DNA of 64,000 bases, taken from the NCBI GenBank assembly GCA_018260565.1, contig JAGLAZ010000004.1:97467-161466 (forward strand), read 5' to 3'. Shown piece by piece: positions 1 to 8,587 of this stretch; within the stretch, counting starts at the first letter, position 1, and every line of letters starts with the position of its first letter. Source of the DNA: Flavobacteriaceae bacterium (GTDB lineage: Bacteria; Bacteroidota; Bacteroidia; Flavobacteriales; Weeksellaceae). The notes below the pieces were generated by a model. That model was not told where the DNA came from. It saw nothing but the letters and a program-made list of their open reading frames with translations, and made no database searches. Position numbers and translations under genes: made by a program.

Positions 1-2
1 GT

Positions 3-164
3 CTTATATGTGAAGTGAATGCTGATAATATCGCTAAAAAAATGCAGTATCTATTGGAGCATCCACATCTTACATCTGAAATTGAAACTCAAATTAAATT
101 TAAAGATTTTTGGAAAAAAAACCAAGAAATATATCTACAAATAAACCACCTGTTATCTAATTGA
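3..164 (+). CDS. Glycosyltransferase, C-terminal end only (partial)
   Basis: The first bases of the window hold the last 53 codons of a gene whose start lies outside. The readable tail is hydrophilic and alpha-helical in character (CEVNADNIAKK, then a Lys/Glu-rich end), which matches the final helix of GT-B fold, family 4 glycosyltransferases, where a residual domain follows the nucleotide-sugar site. It ends in TGA two bases before the ATG of the next gene, so it is the upstream member of the same operon. The family call is an inference from the tail and the neighbours; the catalytic region is not visible. Confidence 0.55.
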   Translation, partial: LICEVNADNIAKKMQYLLEHPHLTSEIETQIKFKDFWKKNQEIYLQINHLLSN

Positions 165-166
165 TT

Positions 167-1156
167 ATGGAAGAAGAACCGTTAGTTTCCGTTATCATCC
201 CAATTTATAATGTAGAAAATTATATTGTACGCTGCCTAAAATCTATTCAAAGCCAAACCTATAAAAATTTTGAATGCATCATTATTAATGACGGAAGTAC
301 AGATAATTCCGCCGAAATTGCCGAGAAGTTCATACAGCCGGATAAAAGATTCAAAGTTATACACCAAATAAACAAAGGTTTAGGCGGGGCTAGGAATAGC
401 GGCTTAGAAAATGCTTTAGGAGAGTATGTCTGCTTTATAGACAGTGACGATTGGGTAGTTATGGATTTTTTGAAGATTCTTATTTCGTCTATTGTAGAAT
501 CTAATGCAGATATTGTAGGCTGCAATATGATACTGTATTTTGAAGATGGGCATGAAAAGATAAATTCGTGGAATCATTCAGCAACAGGGAAAGATGGGAT
601 AATAAATATACCTGAAATTTTTAAAGCCTTATTTGAATATCATATTACATGGAATAAAATATATAAAAAGAAACTATTTTCTGAAATTAGATTTCCAGAA
701 AAACTATATTTTGAAGATTTTGCGACAACGTATAAACTTTCTTTTGTCACTAAAAAACTAGTGTTTATTGATGAACCTCTATATTATTACTTCCAAAGAG
801 AAGATAGTATCATCCATACATTTTCAGAAAAAAAGTTAATGGATAAATTCTTAATCTTTACTGATATGGAAAAATTTTTAACTGGTAAAATTGAGAACGA
901 TAAGGAATTTTTAAGATTTGTTTACCTTTCAAATATAATTCTAAAAAATTGCAAGGAAATTACGTATTCAAATATTAAATTCCAGGAAAAAATTAGTTTA
1001 TTAGATTTAAATAAAAAAGCAACTAATGCGAAACTTTTCAACTTTAAAAACATCTTAAATACAAAAGAATTAAATATATATTGGAAAATCGTGTTATTAT
1101 CATATTTAAAGTCATCAAAATTAACGTATTATATACTAAAACTTAAACCCTATTAA
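167..1156 (+). CDS. Glycosyltransferase family 2
   Basis: A 329-residue GT-A fold glycosyltransferase. The N-terminus has the family 2 signature: SVIIPIYN near residue 8, DGSTD at 42-46 for nucleotide binding, and DSDD at 92-95 as the metal-binding DXD motif. Such enzymes move a sugar from a nucleotide donor to a growing surface glycan at the cytoplasmic membrane. A TTG six bases upstream could extend the frame by two codons, but the ATG at 167 is the better start and lies two bases after the upstream stop. It is part of a compact operon running to 4884, most likely for lipopolysaccharide, O-antigen or capsule. The donor and linkage cannot be read from sequence. Confidence 0.9.
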   Translation: MEEEPLVSVIIPIYNVENYIVRCLKSIQSQTYKNFECIIINDGSTDNSAEIAEKFIQPDKRFKVIHQINKGLGGARNSGLENALGEYVCFIDSDDWVVMDFLKILISSIVESNADIVGCNMILYFEDGHEKINSWNHSATGKDGIINIPEIFKALFEYHITWNKIYKKKLFSEIRFPEKLYFEDFATTYKLSFVTKKLVFIDEPLYYYFQREDSIIHTFSEKKLMDKFLIFTDMEKFLTGKIENDKEFLRFVYLSNIILKNCKEITYSNIKFQEKISLLDLNKKATNAKLFNFKNILNTKELNIYWKIVLLSYLKSSKLTYYILKLKPY

Positions 1157-1161
1157 AGTAT

Positions 1162-2067
1162 ATGCCACTCGTCACAATTTTTACTCCTACGTATAACCGA
1201 GCCCATACACTCCATCGGGTGTATGATTCTTTAGTGGCACAGTCTTTTAAAGATTTTGAATGGCTGGTAATTAATGATGGCTCTACGGATCATACAGATG
1301 AGGTGATGGCAGGCTATATTGCAGAAGGCATCTTGAATATTCATTATATAAATCAAGAAAATCGACATAAATTCCTCACTACCTTTCATGCAGTTGAAAA
1401 ATCTAAAGGGAAGTATTTTGCAATTTTGGATTCAGATGATGCACTTACCTATGATGCTTTGGAAGTTTTATCAAAAACTTTTGAGGCTTCAGATGATAAG
1501 ATTAATTTTGTTATTGGATATTCATCCTATAATAATGAAGAACTTTTAGGATCTATATTCCCGAAATCCCCCCTACTATGTTCCGGTTTTCAGTTGCGAT
1601 ACCAATATCAAGTTAAAGGTGATAAATGGGGCCTTGCCAGAACAGAATCCTACAAGAAAATACCGTTGGATTTAAGCAAGTTCTACAGCAAAGGCTTCGT
1701 TCCAGAAGGGGTTTATCTCTATTATCAAGACCAATTAGGGCTACATAAATGCATTAATCATAAGGTGGGGATTATTTACCGAGACCATACAGATGAGATT
1801 TCTTTGGCTAATAATTTTTACAGTGATAAAAATGCATTTGGACTTGCAGAAACATATAAAGCCTTTGTAGATGCCTATCGTGATAAATGGATTTCTTACC
1901 CTAAAGTGATGTTCAGAAACTTACTTGGATATCTTATTTATTCCGCTAAAGATAGGAGAAGCTATAGGATCGTTCTAAGGGAGGCACCCACCCTGTTTAC
2001 AAAATTTATCAGCAGTATTTTATATTTGGGTAAGCCTTTTTTAGCCAGAATAAATATTAAAGGATAA
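1162..2067 (+). CDS. Glycosyltransferase family 2
   Basis: A 301-residue family 2 glycosyltransferase with TPTYNR near residue 8, DGSTD at 39-43 and the DXD-type DSDD at 90-93. The C-terminal part is basic and aromatic, consistent with peripheral membrane attachment. It starts five bases after the stop of the preceding gene, and its TAA overlaps the next ATG (TAATG), which indicates translational coupling. The role is inferred as one sugar-addition step in the surface glycan made by this operon; acceptor specificity is unknown. Confidence 0.9.
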   Translation: MPLVTIFTPTYNRAHTLHRVYDSLVAQSFKDFEWLVINDGSTDHTDEVMAGYIAEGILNIHYINQENRHKFLTTFHAVEKSKGKYFAILDSDDALTYDALEVLSKTFEASDDKINFVIGYSSYNNEELLGSIFPKSPLLCSGFQLRYQYQVKGDKWGLARTESYKKIPLDLSKFYSKGFVPEGVYLYYQDQLGLHKCINHKVGIIYRDHTDEISLANNFYSDKNAFGLAETYKAFVDAYRDKWISYPKVMFRNLLGYLIYSAKDRRSYRIVLREAPTLFTKFISSILYLGKPFLARINIKG

Positions 2068-2621
2068 TGGATAATCACACTATAGTTCAAAAAGATTTTT
2101 ACCGAGATACGGGAAAGTGGATGAGCTGGTTACGGATGCACTTATGCTTTTTAAAGCCAAATCTGCATTATATGTACCGCCTAAGAAAGGCTCAGAAATA
2201 TACAAGAAACAGCCTGATGCATAGGATAGAAAGATTTCGGCTGCGCAGATTGATGTTTAAATACGGCTTCCAAATCTACCCCGAGACCCAAATTGGGGAA
2301 GGTCTTTATTTGGGACATTGGGGAACTATTATTGTTAATGAAAAGGCTATTATCGGCAAAAATTGTAATCTATCTCCAGGAGTGGTAATTGGCCAGACCA
2401 ATAGAGGAAACAGAATGGGTGTTCCTACCATTGGAGATTATGTTTGGATAGGAGTAAATGCTGTGATTGTAGGTAATATCCGCATTGGGAATCACGTTTT
2501 AATCGCACCAGGAGCATATGTCATTACAGATGTTCCAGATCATTCTTTGGTTTCTGGAAATCCTGCAGTGATTACGCCGAGGGAGAATCCTACTCTAGGG
2601 TATATCAATAATACCGTATGA
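2067..2621 (+). CDS. Serine-acetyltransferase-like hexapeptide acyltransferase
   Basis: A 184-residue protein whose second half is a left-handed beta-helix built from hexapeptide repeats (IGEGLYLGHWGT, IIGKNCNLSPGVVIG, IGDYVWIGVNAVIVGN, then SGNPA near the end). This C-terminus closely resembles CysE-type serine acetyltransferases, but the N-terminal CysE domain is replaced by a short basic helical region. In glycan loci such proteins typically O-acetylate a sugar using acetyl-CoA. It overlaps its neighbours by one base at the start and four at the end (ATGA), so it is translated with the surrounding glycosyltransferases. Sugar O-acetylation is inferred from context; a real CysE role is less likely. 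Confidence 0.82.
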   Translation: MDNHTIVQKDFYRDTGKWMSWLRMHLCFLKPNLHYMYRLRKAQKYTRNSLMHRIERFRLRRLMFKYGFQIYPETQIGEGLYLGHWGTIIVNEKAIIGKNCNLSPGVVIGQTNRGNRMGVPTIGDYVWIGVNAVIVGNIRIGNHVLIAPGAYVITDVPDHSLVSGNPAVITPRENPTLGYINNTV

Positions 2622-3769
2622 ATTCTCTGGTCCCGAAAATCCTCATCAGAATAGGTTCTCTCCGCAATGGTGGGGCAGAAAAAACCTTGGTAACCTTGCT
2701 GAAGACTATTCCTGAAAATAAGTATGATATAGATTTGGTATTAAATCTAAAATTTGGGGAGTTTTTGCCTGAAGTTCCAAGGTGGATAAAGATTCACCAC
2801 ATCAATGAGGGAGAGATGATTATGAGTAATCGTCCCTGGGAAATTCCCATTAAAGCCTACAGAAAAATCAAAATGGGCCTGCATTCCAATTTTCCTTCTT
2901 TGATTTACAAAAACATATTGAAAGGTAAAAAATACGATGTGGAGATTGCTGCCAATCATGTTTTAGCAAGGGAGATGTTGCGTTCTCCATGGAAAAGTTC
3001 AAAAAAAATAGTTTGGATTCATAACGATTTGATTAAAACTAAATTTCCTATTTCTGATTACCCAATTTTATTTCAATATGATAAAATTTTAAGTATTTCT
3101 GATACTATTACTGATTTCTTAAAATCTTTAGATATATATATTGATGAAAAAGTGGAAAGATTTTATAACCCTATAGATGTTGTTAGTATAAAAACTCTTG
3201 CCAATGAAAAATTATCTATTAGTAAAGATAAAAAAACAATTTTTAGTATAGGAACTCTGATGAATTCAAAAGGGTTTGATAGACTTATTAGATGCCACGC
3301 AAAACTTATCCTGGAAGGCCATCCACACTGCTTATGGATTGCAGGAGACGGACCCGATAAGCAAACTTTGCTAGATCTGACTAAAAAATTAGGCGTCTCT
3401 GAATCTGTTACGTTTTTAGGATTTCAGAAGAATCCATATCCTTACTTTAGAATGGCAGATGCCTATGTCTTAAGTTCTCGATACGAAGGTTTTCCTACAG
3501 TATTATTTGAGGCAGTTGTCTTAAAAAAAGACATTATCTCTACAGAAGTTTCTGGGGCAAATGATATTCTGGAAAATGGCAAACTCGGTGTACTGGTAGA
3601 AAATACTGACGATGGTTTATATCAAGGAATGAAGAAGTACCTTTCTCACTCAAATGAATGGGCTGAAAAAAGAAAAAATCTGGACCAGTACCATTCTCCT
3701 TTCTCATTAGAAAGTTCTACTCGCCAGTTTATGGATATTATTGATAAATTATGGGAGAAAAAAAACTAA
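2618..3769 (+). CDS. Glycosyltransferase family 4
   Basis: A 383-residue GT-B fold glycosyltransferase. The N-terminal domain begins with RIGSLRNGGAEKTL, the glycine-rich acceptor-side loop common in family 4. The C-terminal domain has FSIGTLMNSKGFDRLI, IAGDGPD and the EX7E donor-site motif in RYEGFPTVLFEAV. It overlaps the acyltransferase gene by four bases and the following GT4 gene by 19. It probably adds one sugar in the surface polysaccharide assembled by this operon. Confidence 0.9.
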   Translation: MNSLVPKILIRIGSLRNGGAEKTLVTLLKTIPENKYDIDLVLNLKFGEFLPEVPRWIKIHHINEGEMIMSNRPWEIPIKAYRKIKMGLHSNFPSLIYKNILKGKKYDVEIAANHVLAREMLRSPWKSSKKIVWIHNDLIKTKFPISDYPILFQYDKILSISDTITDFLKSLDIYIDEKVERFYNPIDVVSIKTLANEKLSISKDKKTIFSIGTLMNSKGFDRLIRCHAKLILEGHPHCLWIAGDGPDKQTLLDLTKKLGVSESVTFLGFQKNPYPYFRMADAYVLSSRYEGFPTVLFEAVVLKKDIISTEVSGANDILENGKLGVLVENTDDGLYQGMKKYLSHSNEWAEKRKNLDQYHSPFSLESSTRQFMDIIDKLWEKKN

Positions 3770-4884
3770 AAATACTCTTTTACAACACAGACTTACGTGG
3801 AGGCGGAGCTGAGAAAATTCTTATCAATATTGCGAATGATTTGGTACTAAAAGGTCATGATATTACGGTAGGAACATTTTTTAAAGAAGGAATATACAGA
3901 GCCGACCTGCACCCGAAGATTAAGCAATATTGGAGATTTAAAAAACCATTTAAAGGCTATTCCAAACTTGTATTGTTCTTATCTCCCAAGTACCTGTATA
4001 AAAAATTAATACCAAACGATAATTTTGATGTAGTCATAGCGTTTCTAGAAGGTTTTCCTAGCCGGATAATTTCTGGAGCACCACATCAACAAAAAAAAAT
4101 CAGTTGGATTCATCTGGAATTATACCCTAAAACCATCACTAAAGAATTCCGTAATAAGGCTGAGGCTGAGATTTGCTATTCCTCCTTCAACTGTATTATC
4201 CATGTGGCGGAAACAGTAAAATCTTGTTTTAAAAGATGTTTACCCACTTTAGAAAATACACAACGTGTGGTTTATAACCCGCTACAGATCCAAGACATTA
4301 CAGAGAAGGGGAATCATGTATCCCCCTACAGCGATTTTGAAGGGTTTACATTTGTTACTGTAGGAAGACTAAATCCGCAAAAAGCCTATGACAGGCTGCT
4401 TAGGATTGTAAAAAATTTACAAACCATAAACCAAAATTTCCGATTATTTATTTTAGGTATGGGACCAATGGAGCATGATTTGAAAAAATTTGTTTCGGAA
4501 AATGCCTTGGAAAAATGTGTGTTTTTTGAAGGTTTTCAGCGGAATCCCTATCCGTATATTCGTCACGCAGATGCTTTTATTTGTTCTTCAATACGGGAGG
4601 GATATAGTACCGTAGTCACAGAAGCAGTAATATTACATACCCCTATAATTACTACACTTTGTAGCGGAATGGAAGAAATTTTAGGTTCAGGAGATGCCTG
4701 TGCTGGTATCATTACGGAAAATACGGAAGAGGCATTGGAAAAGGCCATAAGAAATATCTTACAACAGACTGAAAACCTAAAAAATTTACAAGTGAAAACA
4801 GTAAATCGTGCTCAGCAATTAGCTTCCAGAGATAGTTTTGCGGAAGTAGAGAATCTTTTATATGATTTACATAATAAATTTTAA
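3751..4884 (+). CDS. Glycosyltransferase family 4
   Basis: A 377-residue paralogue of the preceding gene with the same architecture: GGGAEKILINIA at the N-terminus, then VGRLNPQKAYDRLL, ILGMGPM and the EX7E motif in IREGYSTVVTEAV in the donor domain. The start lies 19 bases inside the preceding gene, so the two are tightly coupled. It is the last gene of the cluster: the next gene is 77 bases away and belongs to a different functional group. Substrate unknown. Confidence 0.9.
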   Translation: MGEKKLKILFYNTDLRGGGAEKILINIANDLVLKGHDITVGTFFKEGIYRADLHPKIKQYWRFKKPFKGYSKLVLFLSPKYLYKKLIPNDNFDVVIAFLEGFPSRIISGAPHQQKKISWIHLELYPKTITKEFRNKAEAEICYSSFNCIIHVAETVKSCFKRCLPTLENTQRVVYNPLQIQDITEKGNHVSPYSDFEGFTFVTVGRLNPQKAYDRLLRIVKNLQTINQNFRLFILGMGPMEHDLKKFVSENALEKCVFFEGFQRNPYPYIRHADAFICSSIREGYSTVVTEAVILHTPIITTLCSGMEEILGSGDACAGIITENTEEALEKAIRNILQQTENLKNLQVKTVNRAQQLASRDSFAEVENLLYDLHNKF

Positions 4885-4902
4885 TTCTTATTTAAAGAGA
4901 AT

Positions 4903-4922
4903 ATCTATTATTTTTAATAGAT
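4903..4922 (+). terminator. Weak AT-rich hairpin after the glycosyltransferase operon
   Basis: ATCTATTA and TAATAGAT form a perfect 8-bp stem with a TTTT loop 18 bases after the last glycosyltransferase stop. The stem has almost no GC pairs and no clear T-run follows, so termination here would be inefficient. It may be a processing or partial-termination site. Confidence 0.3.
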
Positions 4923-4961
4923 TTAAACTATTGAAACTAAAAAACCTATAAACATTTTTTA

Positions 4962-5642
4962 ATGAACATCTCATATGCTCAAATTTTTGAGAACAACGAA
5001 CGCTGGGTAGCACAAAAGCTTCAGGATAATCCTAATTTTTTTGAGGAACTATCCCAAACACAAACGCCAGAATACCTTTATATAGGTTGTTCTGATAGTC
5101 GCGCCACAGCAGAAGAGCTTATGGGGGCTCGCCCAGGGCAAGTGTTTGTGCATAGAAACATTGCCAATGTGGTAAACACATTGGATATGAACGCTGCTTC
5201 TGTTATTCAGTATGCCGTGGAACATCTGAAGGTGAAACACATCATTGTGTGCGGGCATTATAATTGCGGAGGCGTAAAGGCTGCGATGACGCCGCAAGAT
5301 TTAGGCTTGCTGAACCCTTGGCTTCGTAGTATTCGGGACGTTTACCGGATTCATCAGGAAGAACTGGAATCTATTACAGATGAAGGAAAAAAATACGACC
5401 GACTTGTTGAACTCAACGTACAAGAACAATGCATCAACGTTATCAAGATGGCTTGCGTACAAGAACGATATATCCTAGACGAATATCCTATAGTACACGG
5501 CTGGGTATTTGATTTACGAACAGGGAAAATCATCGATCTTAACATTGATTTTGAATCCACATTAAAAAACATTCAAAAAATATACGACCTTACCAATTCT
5601 GAATGGGTAATGAGCCGTAACAAAAACAAAAACAACCCATAA
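4962..5642 (+). CDS. can: Beta-class carbonic anhydrase
   Basis: A 226-residue enzyme that interconverts CO2 and bicarbonate. All zinc-site elements of the beta class are visible: Cys43, Asp45 and Arg47 in GCSDSRA, and His99 and Cys102 in GHYNCGG. Length is normal for the cytosolic bacterial form. It is followed six bases later by a small membrane-anchored protein and then by a SulP permease. Carbonic anhydrase beside SulP is a recurrent arrangement, suggesting the permease supplies bicarbonate that this enzyme equilibrates for biosynthesis such as acetyl-CoA carboxylase and purine synthesis. Confidence 0.94.
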   Translation: MNISYAQIFENNERWVAQKLQDNPNFFEELSQTQTPEYLYIGCSDSRATAEELMGARPGQVFVHRNIANVVNTLDMNAASVIQYAVEHLKVKHIIVCGHYNCGGVKAAMTPQDLGLLNPWLRSIRDVYRIHQEELESITDEGKKYDRLVELNVQEQCINVIKMACVQERYILDEYPIVHGWVFDLRTGKIIDLNIDFESTLKNIQKIYDLTNSEWVMSRNKNKNNP

Positions 5643-5648
5643 TCCATT

Positions 5649-5942
5649 ATGCTTAAATGGCTCAGCGTAGGTCTTTGTAGCCTATTTATCTTTATCCTTA
5701 GCTTTCAAAGTGCAGTAAAACTATGCAATTGGGAGGTGGATTCTTATACCCTTGTATTAGGAGATGAAGAACAAAATTCTGACAATTTAAGTATAAAAGC
5801 GCATGTTCCAGCGCAAATCTGGAGCCATCTTTTTTCCATCCCAAAAGTGGATGAATTAGATTGTAAAAACTTTCACGAAACGCCAACTTCTTACCTTTCT
5901 CCGGCACTATTTGCGTTTTCTCCTCCTCCGGATTTTCTATAA
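5649..5942 (+). CDS. Small membrane-anchored or exported protein of unknown function
   Basis: A 97-residue protein that I do not recognise with certainty. The first 25 residues form one hydrophobic segment (WLSVGLCSLFIFILSF) that could be an uncleaved anchor or a signal peptide. The rest is polar and ends in a proline-rich FSPPPDFL. The size, anchor and proline-rich tail resemble small uncharacterised proteins found beside transporters in Bacteroidota, but that is only a resemblance. It sits six bases after the carbonic anhydrase and 107 bases before the SulP permease, so co-transcription with the former is likely. Confidence 0.6.
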   Translation: MLKWLSVGLCSLFIFILSFQSAVKLCNWEVDSYTLVLGDEEQNSDNLSIKAHVPAQIWSHLFSIPKVDELDCKNFHETPTSYLSPALFAFSPPPDFL

Positions 5943-6049
5943 TATATCAGACCTTTTTCACCCTTTATAAAAAAGGTTTGAAGCAAAACTATTTCATTAA
6001 AAAATGAGTTGTTTTATGCTTCTGTATTTTCTATTATTAAATAAAATTC

Positions 6050-7342
6050 ATGTCAAAAACATCAATCACTGGAAGTATTAAAGAAAATTTACCTTCCGGT
6101 CTCGACGTCTTTTTAGTTGCCTTACCTTTATGTCTAGGTATTGCTTTAGCATCAGGCGCACCACCCTTATCAGGCGTTATATCCGGAATAATAGGGGGTA
6201 TAGTTGTTGGTTTTATTAGCAATTCCAATATATCAGTCTCCGGTCCTGCGGCAGGGCTTACAGCAATAGTGATAGGTGCCATTACAGATCTTGGTGCTTT
6301 TAATTTATTTCTTTGTGCTGGTATAATAGCCGGCATAATTCAGCTTGCAATGGGTTATTTCCGGGCAGGTTCAATTTCAAATTTTTTTCCAACAAATGTT
6401 ATAGAAGGGATGCTTGCAGGAATTGGAATTATAATAATTTTAAAGCAATTGACACATGCTGTAGGATTTGATAACGACTTTGAAGGTAATATAACCTTAT
6501 TTACACCAGGTTTTGGATTAGACCATATAGGTTCCTATATCCAAGGTGTATATCAAGCTGTACATCCCGGAGCTGTAGTAATTACACTGGTTTCACTTGC
6601 TATTTTAATTGTATGGGATAAAGTACCTAAACTTAAACAAATAAAATTTTTACCAGGTGCATTAGTAGCAGTGATACTTTCTATTTTATTACAATATGTA
6701 TTTAAAGGCAGTTTGTTTGAAATTGGTAAAGAACATATGGTTCAGCTTCCCGTACCTAATAGCCTAGATGATTTTAAAAATATGATTAGTCTACCAGATT
6801 TTTCTGGATTTTTGCGTCCTGAGGTGTGGAAATATGGGGCTATAATAGCAGTAGTAGCTTCTATAGAAACATTGCTCTGTATAGAAGCATCAGATCGGCT
6901 GGATAAGCGCAAGAGAATTACTGATACCAATTTAGAACTTAAAGCACAAGGGATAGGAAATATGGTAAGTTCCCTCTTGGGTGGTTTACCTATGACATCT
7001 GTAGTAGTAAGATCCTCCGTAAACGCAAATTCTGGTGCCACTCATAAAACTTCCGCCATATTACATGGTATTTTACTTTTAGTTTGTGTCCTTACCATAC
7101 CATTTTATCTTAATATGATTCCATATGCTACTCTGGCAGCCATTCTCCTAATGGTAGGCTATAAACTCGCAAATCCTGTTTTGTTTAAACATTTATGGTA
7201 TAAAGGAAAATATCAATTCATACCCTTTATTGCAACGGTTATAGTTGTGGTAGGTAAAGATCTTCTTACAGGTGTGGGAGTAGGTTTATTTTTAGCTATC
7301 TATTTCACCTTGCAAGGCAATATGAAAAGAGCCTATTATTAA
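6050..7342 (+). CDS. SulP-family anion permease, membrane domain (cut by in-frame TAA)
   Basis: A 430-residue polytopic protein matching the transmembrane core of SulP/SLC26 transporters: GLDVFLVALPLCLGIALASG at the start, the SGPAAGLTAIV motif, and many further hydrophobic segments. SulP proteins move sulfate, bicarbonate or related anions, and the neighbouring carbonic anhydrase favours bicarbonate. Reading ends at TAA 7340-7342 just after the last membrane segment. The same frame continues open past the stop into a STAS domain, and the combined length of about 532 codons is what intact homologues have. So this is either a nonsense-mutated gene or a permease now made without its regulatory domain in cis. 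Confidence 0.85.
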   Translation: MSKTSITGSIKENLPSGLDVFLVALPLCLGIALASGAPPLSGVISGIIGGIVVGFISNSNISVSGPAAGLTAIVIGAITDLGAFNLFLCAGIIAGIIQLAMGYFRAGSISNFFPTNVIEGMLAGIGIIIILKQLTHAVGFDNDFEGNITLFTPGFGLDHIGSYIQGVYQAVHPGAVVITLVSLAILIVWDKVPKLKQIKFLPGALVAVILSILLQYVFKGSLFEIGKEHMVQLPVPNSLDDFKNMISLPDFSGFLRPEVWKYGAIIAVVASIETLLCIEASDRLDKRKRITDTNLELKAQGIGNMVSSLLGGLPMTSVVVRSSVNANSGATHKTSAILHGILLLVCVLTIPFYLNMIPYATLAAILLMVGYKLANPVLFKHLWYKGKYQFIPFIATVIVVVGKDLLTGVGVGLFLAIYFTLQGNMKRAYY

Positions 7343-7372
7343 AGCAAAGAAGAATTAGAGGGCGCAGATGAA

Positions 7373-7648
7373 GTGGTTATTAAATTAGCGGAAGAAGTTT
7401 CCTTTCTAAATAAAGCTGCTATTAAAAAAACCATTAAAAATATTAAACCTGAATCCTCTGTAACATTTGACGCTTCTAAAAAGTCCTTCATAGCAGTAGA
7501 TGTATTGGATATGATACAGGAATTTGCGAATGTAAGAGCCAGAGAAGAAAATATAGATGTGAAATTAATCGGATTTAAAACTAACTATAAAGAATATGCA
7601 AATGATCAGCATTCGCATATTACGATTACACACCGAAGAGCTATTTAA
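7373..7648 (+). CDS. STAS domain separated from the SulP permease
   Basis: A 91-residue segment starting at a GTG, in the same reading frame as the upstream permease and ten codons after its stop. It reads as a STAS domain: VIKLAEEVSFLNKAAIKKTI followed by a strand-loop-helix region (VTFDASKKSFIAVDVLDMIQEF), matching the cytoplasmic C-terminal domain of SulP transporters, which controls trafficking and activity. No other in-frame start codon lies between the stop and this GTG, and the upstream AGAGGG is at best a weak ribosome site. It could be a separately translated subunit or a non-expressed remnant. Confidence 0.65.
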   Translation: MVIKLAEEVSFLNKAAIKKTIKNIKPESSVTFDASKKSFIAVDVLDMIQEFANVRAREENIDVKLIGFKTNYKEYANDQHSHITITHRRAI

Positions 7649-7677
7649 ATTATAAAGGCTTCAATTTTTATACAAAA

Positions 7678-7703
7678 CCCCTCGCATAATGCGAGGGGTT
7701 TTT
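7678..7703. terminator. Bidirectional intrinsic terminator between the SulP locus and folD
   Basis: CCCCTCGC pairs with GCGAGGGG around a five-base loop. Five Ts follow on the plus strand and four As precede it, giving a T-run for the minus strand too. It lies between convergent genes, the STAS segment and folD. Confidence 0.85.
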
Positions 7704-7708
7704 AATTA

Positions 7709-8587
7709 CTAATAATTATTTTTATATGCCTTTAATGTGTTCTTAAGAAGCATTGCCCTAGTCATGGGACCTACTCCGCCCGGCACAGGAGTAATATATG
7801 AGGCGATGGGTGCACAAGAAGGAAAATCAACATCACCGGCTAAATGGTAGCCTTTTTTACTCGTATCATCCACTCTTGTAATTCCTACATCTATAATTAC
7901 CGCTCCCTCAGAAATCATATCGGCTTTTAAAAATCCAGGATTTCCTAAGGCTGTAATGATGATGTCCGCCTGACGTGTATATTTTTCTAATTCTTTGGTT
8001 TTTGAGTGGGCTAAAATTACGGTAGCATCCCCCGGATTCCCTTTACTACCTAAAAGGATGGACATGGGCCTACCCACTATCCTACTTCTCCCGATAACTA
8101 CCGCCATTTTCCCAACGGTATTAATGGAATATCGCTCTAACAATTCCATTATGCCTGCAGGTGTGGCTGGATGAAATGCATCCATCTCAAGGGCCATTTT
8201 CCCAAAATTCATAGGATGAAAACCGTCTACATCTTTATCTGGATGGATAGATTGAATAATATTTTCTTGATCTATATGCTTTGGTAATGGTAACTGGACA
8301 ATGAATCCGTCAATTCCTTCATCTTCATTTAATTCTTGTATGGCTTTTAATAATTCTGATTCTGATACGGAATCCTCAAATTTTATCAGTGTACTCTTAT
8401 ACCCTACGAGCTCGCAATCCTTTACTTTACTCCCTACATATGCTTTGCTGGCGCCATCCTCGCCTACCAATATAGCTGCTAAATGAGGTGGTCTTTTGGC
8501 ACCTTTAGTCATGAGCAATTCTACTTCTGCCTTTACTTCGTTTTTTAATGCTTTTGCCGTAGCATTACCGTCTATAATTATTGCCAT
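7709..8587 (-). CDS. folD: Bifunctional methylenetetrahydrofolate dehydrogenase / cyclohydrolase FolD
   Basis: A 292-residue cytosolic enzyme that oxidises 5,10-methylene-THF with NAD(P) and hydrolyses methenyl-THF to 10-formyl-THF, supplying purine and initiator-tRNA formylation. Visible family features are the YVGSKVKDCE segment with the catalytic lysine, GFIVQLPLPKHI, the VVIGRSRIVGRPMSILL nucleotide-binding loop, and TPVPGGVGPMTRAML near the end. I chose the ATG at 8587 (MAIIIDG) over the GTG two codons upstream. It overlaps the end of pgi by ten bases, so the two form an operon with pgi first. Confidence 0.95.
   Translation of the reverse strand: MAIIIDGNATAKALKNEVKAEVELLMTKGAKRPPHLAAILVGEDGASKAYVGSKVKDCELVGYKSTLIKFEDSVSESELLKAIQELNEDEGIDGFIVQLPLPKHIDQENIIQSIHPDKDVDGFHPMNFGKMALEMDAFHPATPAGIMELLERYSINTVGKMAVVIGRSRIVGRPMSILLGSKGNPGDATVILAHSKTKELEKYTRQADIIITALGNPGFLKADMISEGAVIIDVGITRVDDTSKKGYHLAGDVDFPSCAPIASYITPVPGGVGPMTRAMLLKNTLKAYKNNY

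Noticed and set aside
5949-5976. ACCTTTTT...AAAAAAGGT inverted repeat after the 97-residue gene as a terminator
   Set aside because: Stem is almost all A-T, no T-run follows, and the downstream gene is in the same functional group; not strong enough to call.
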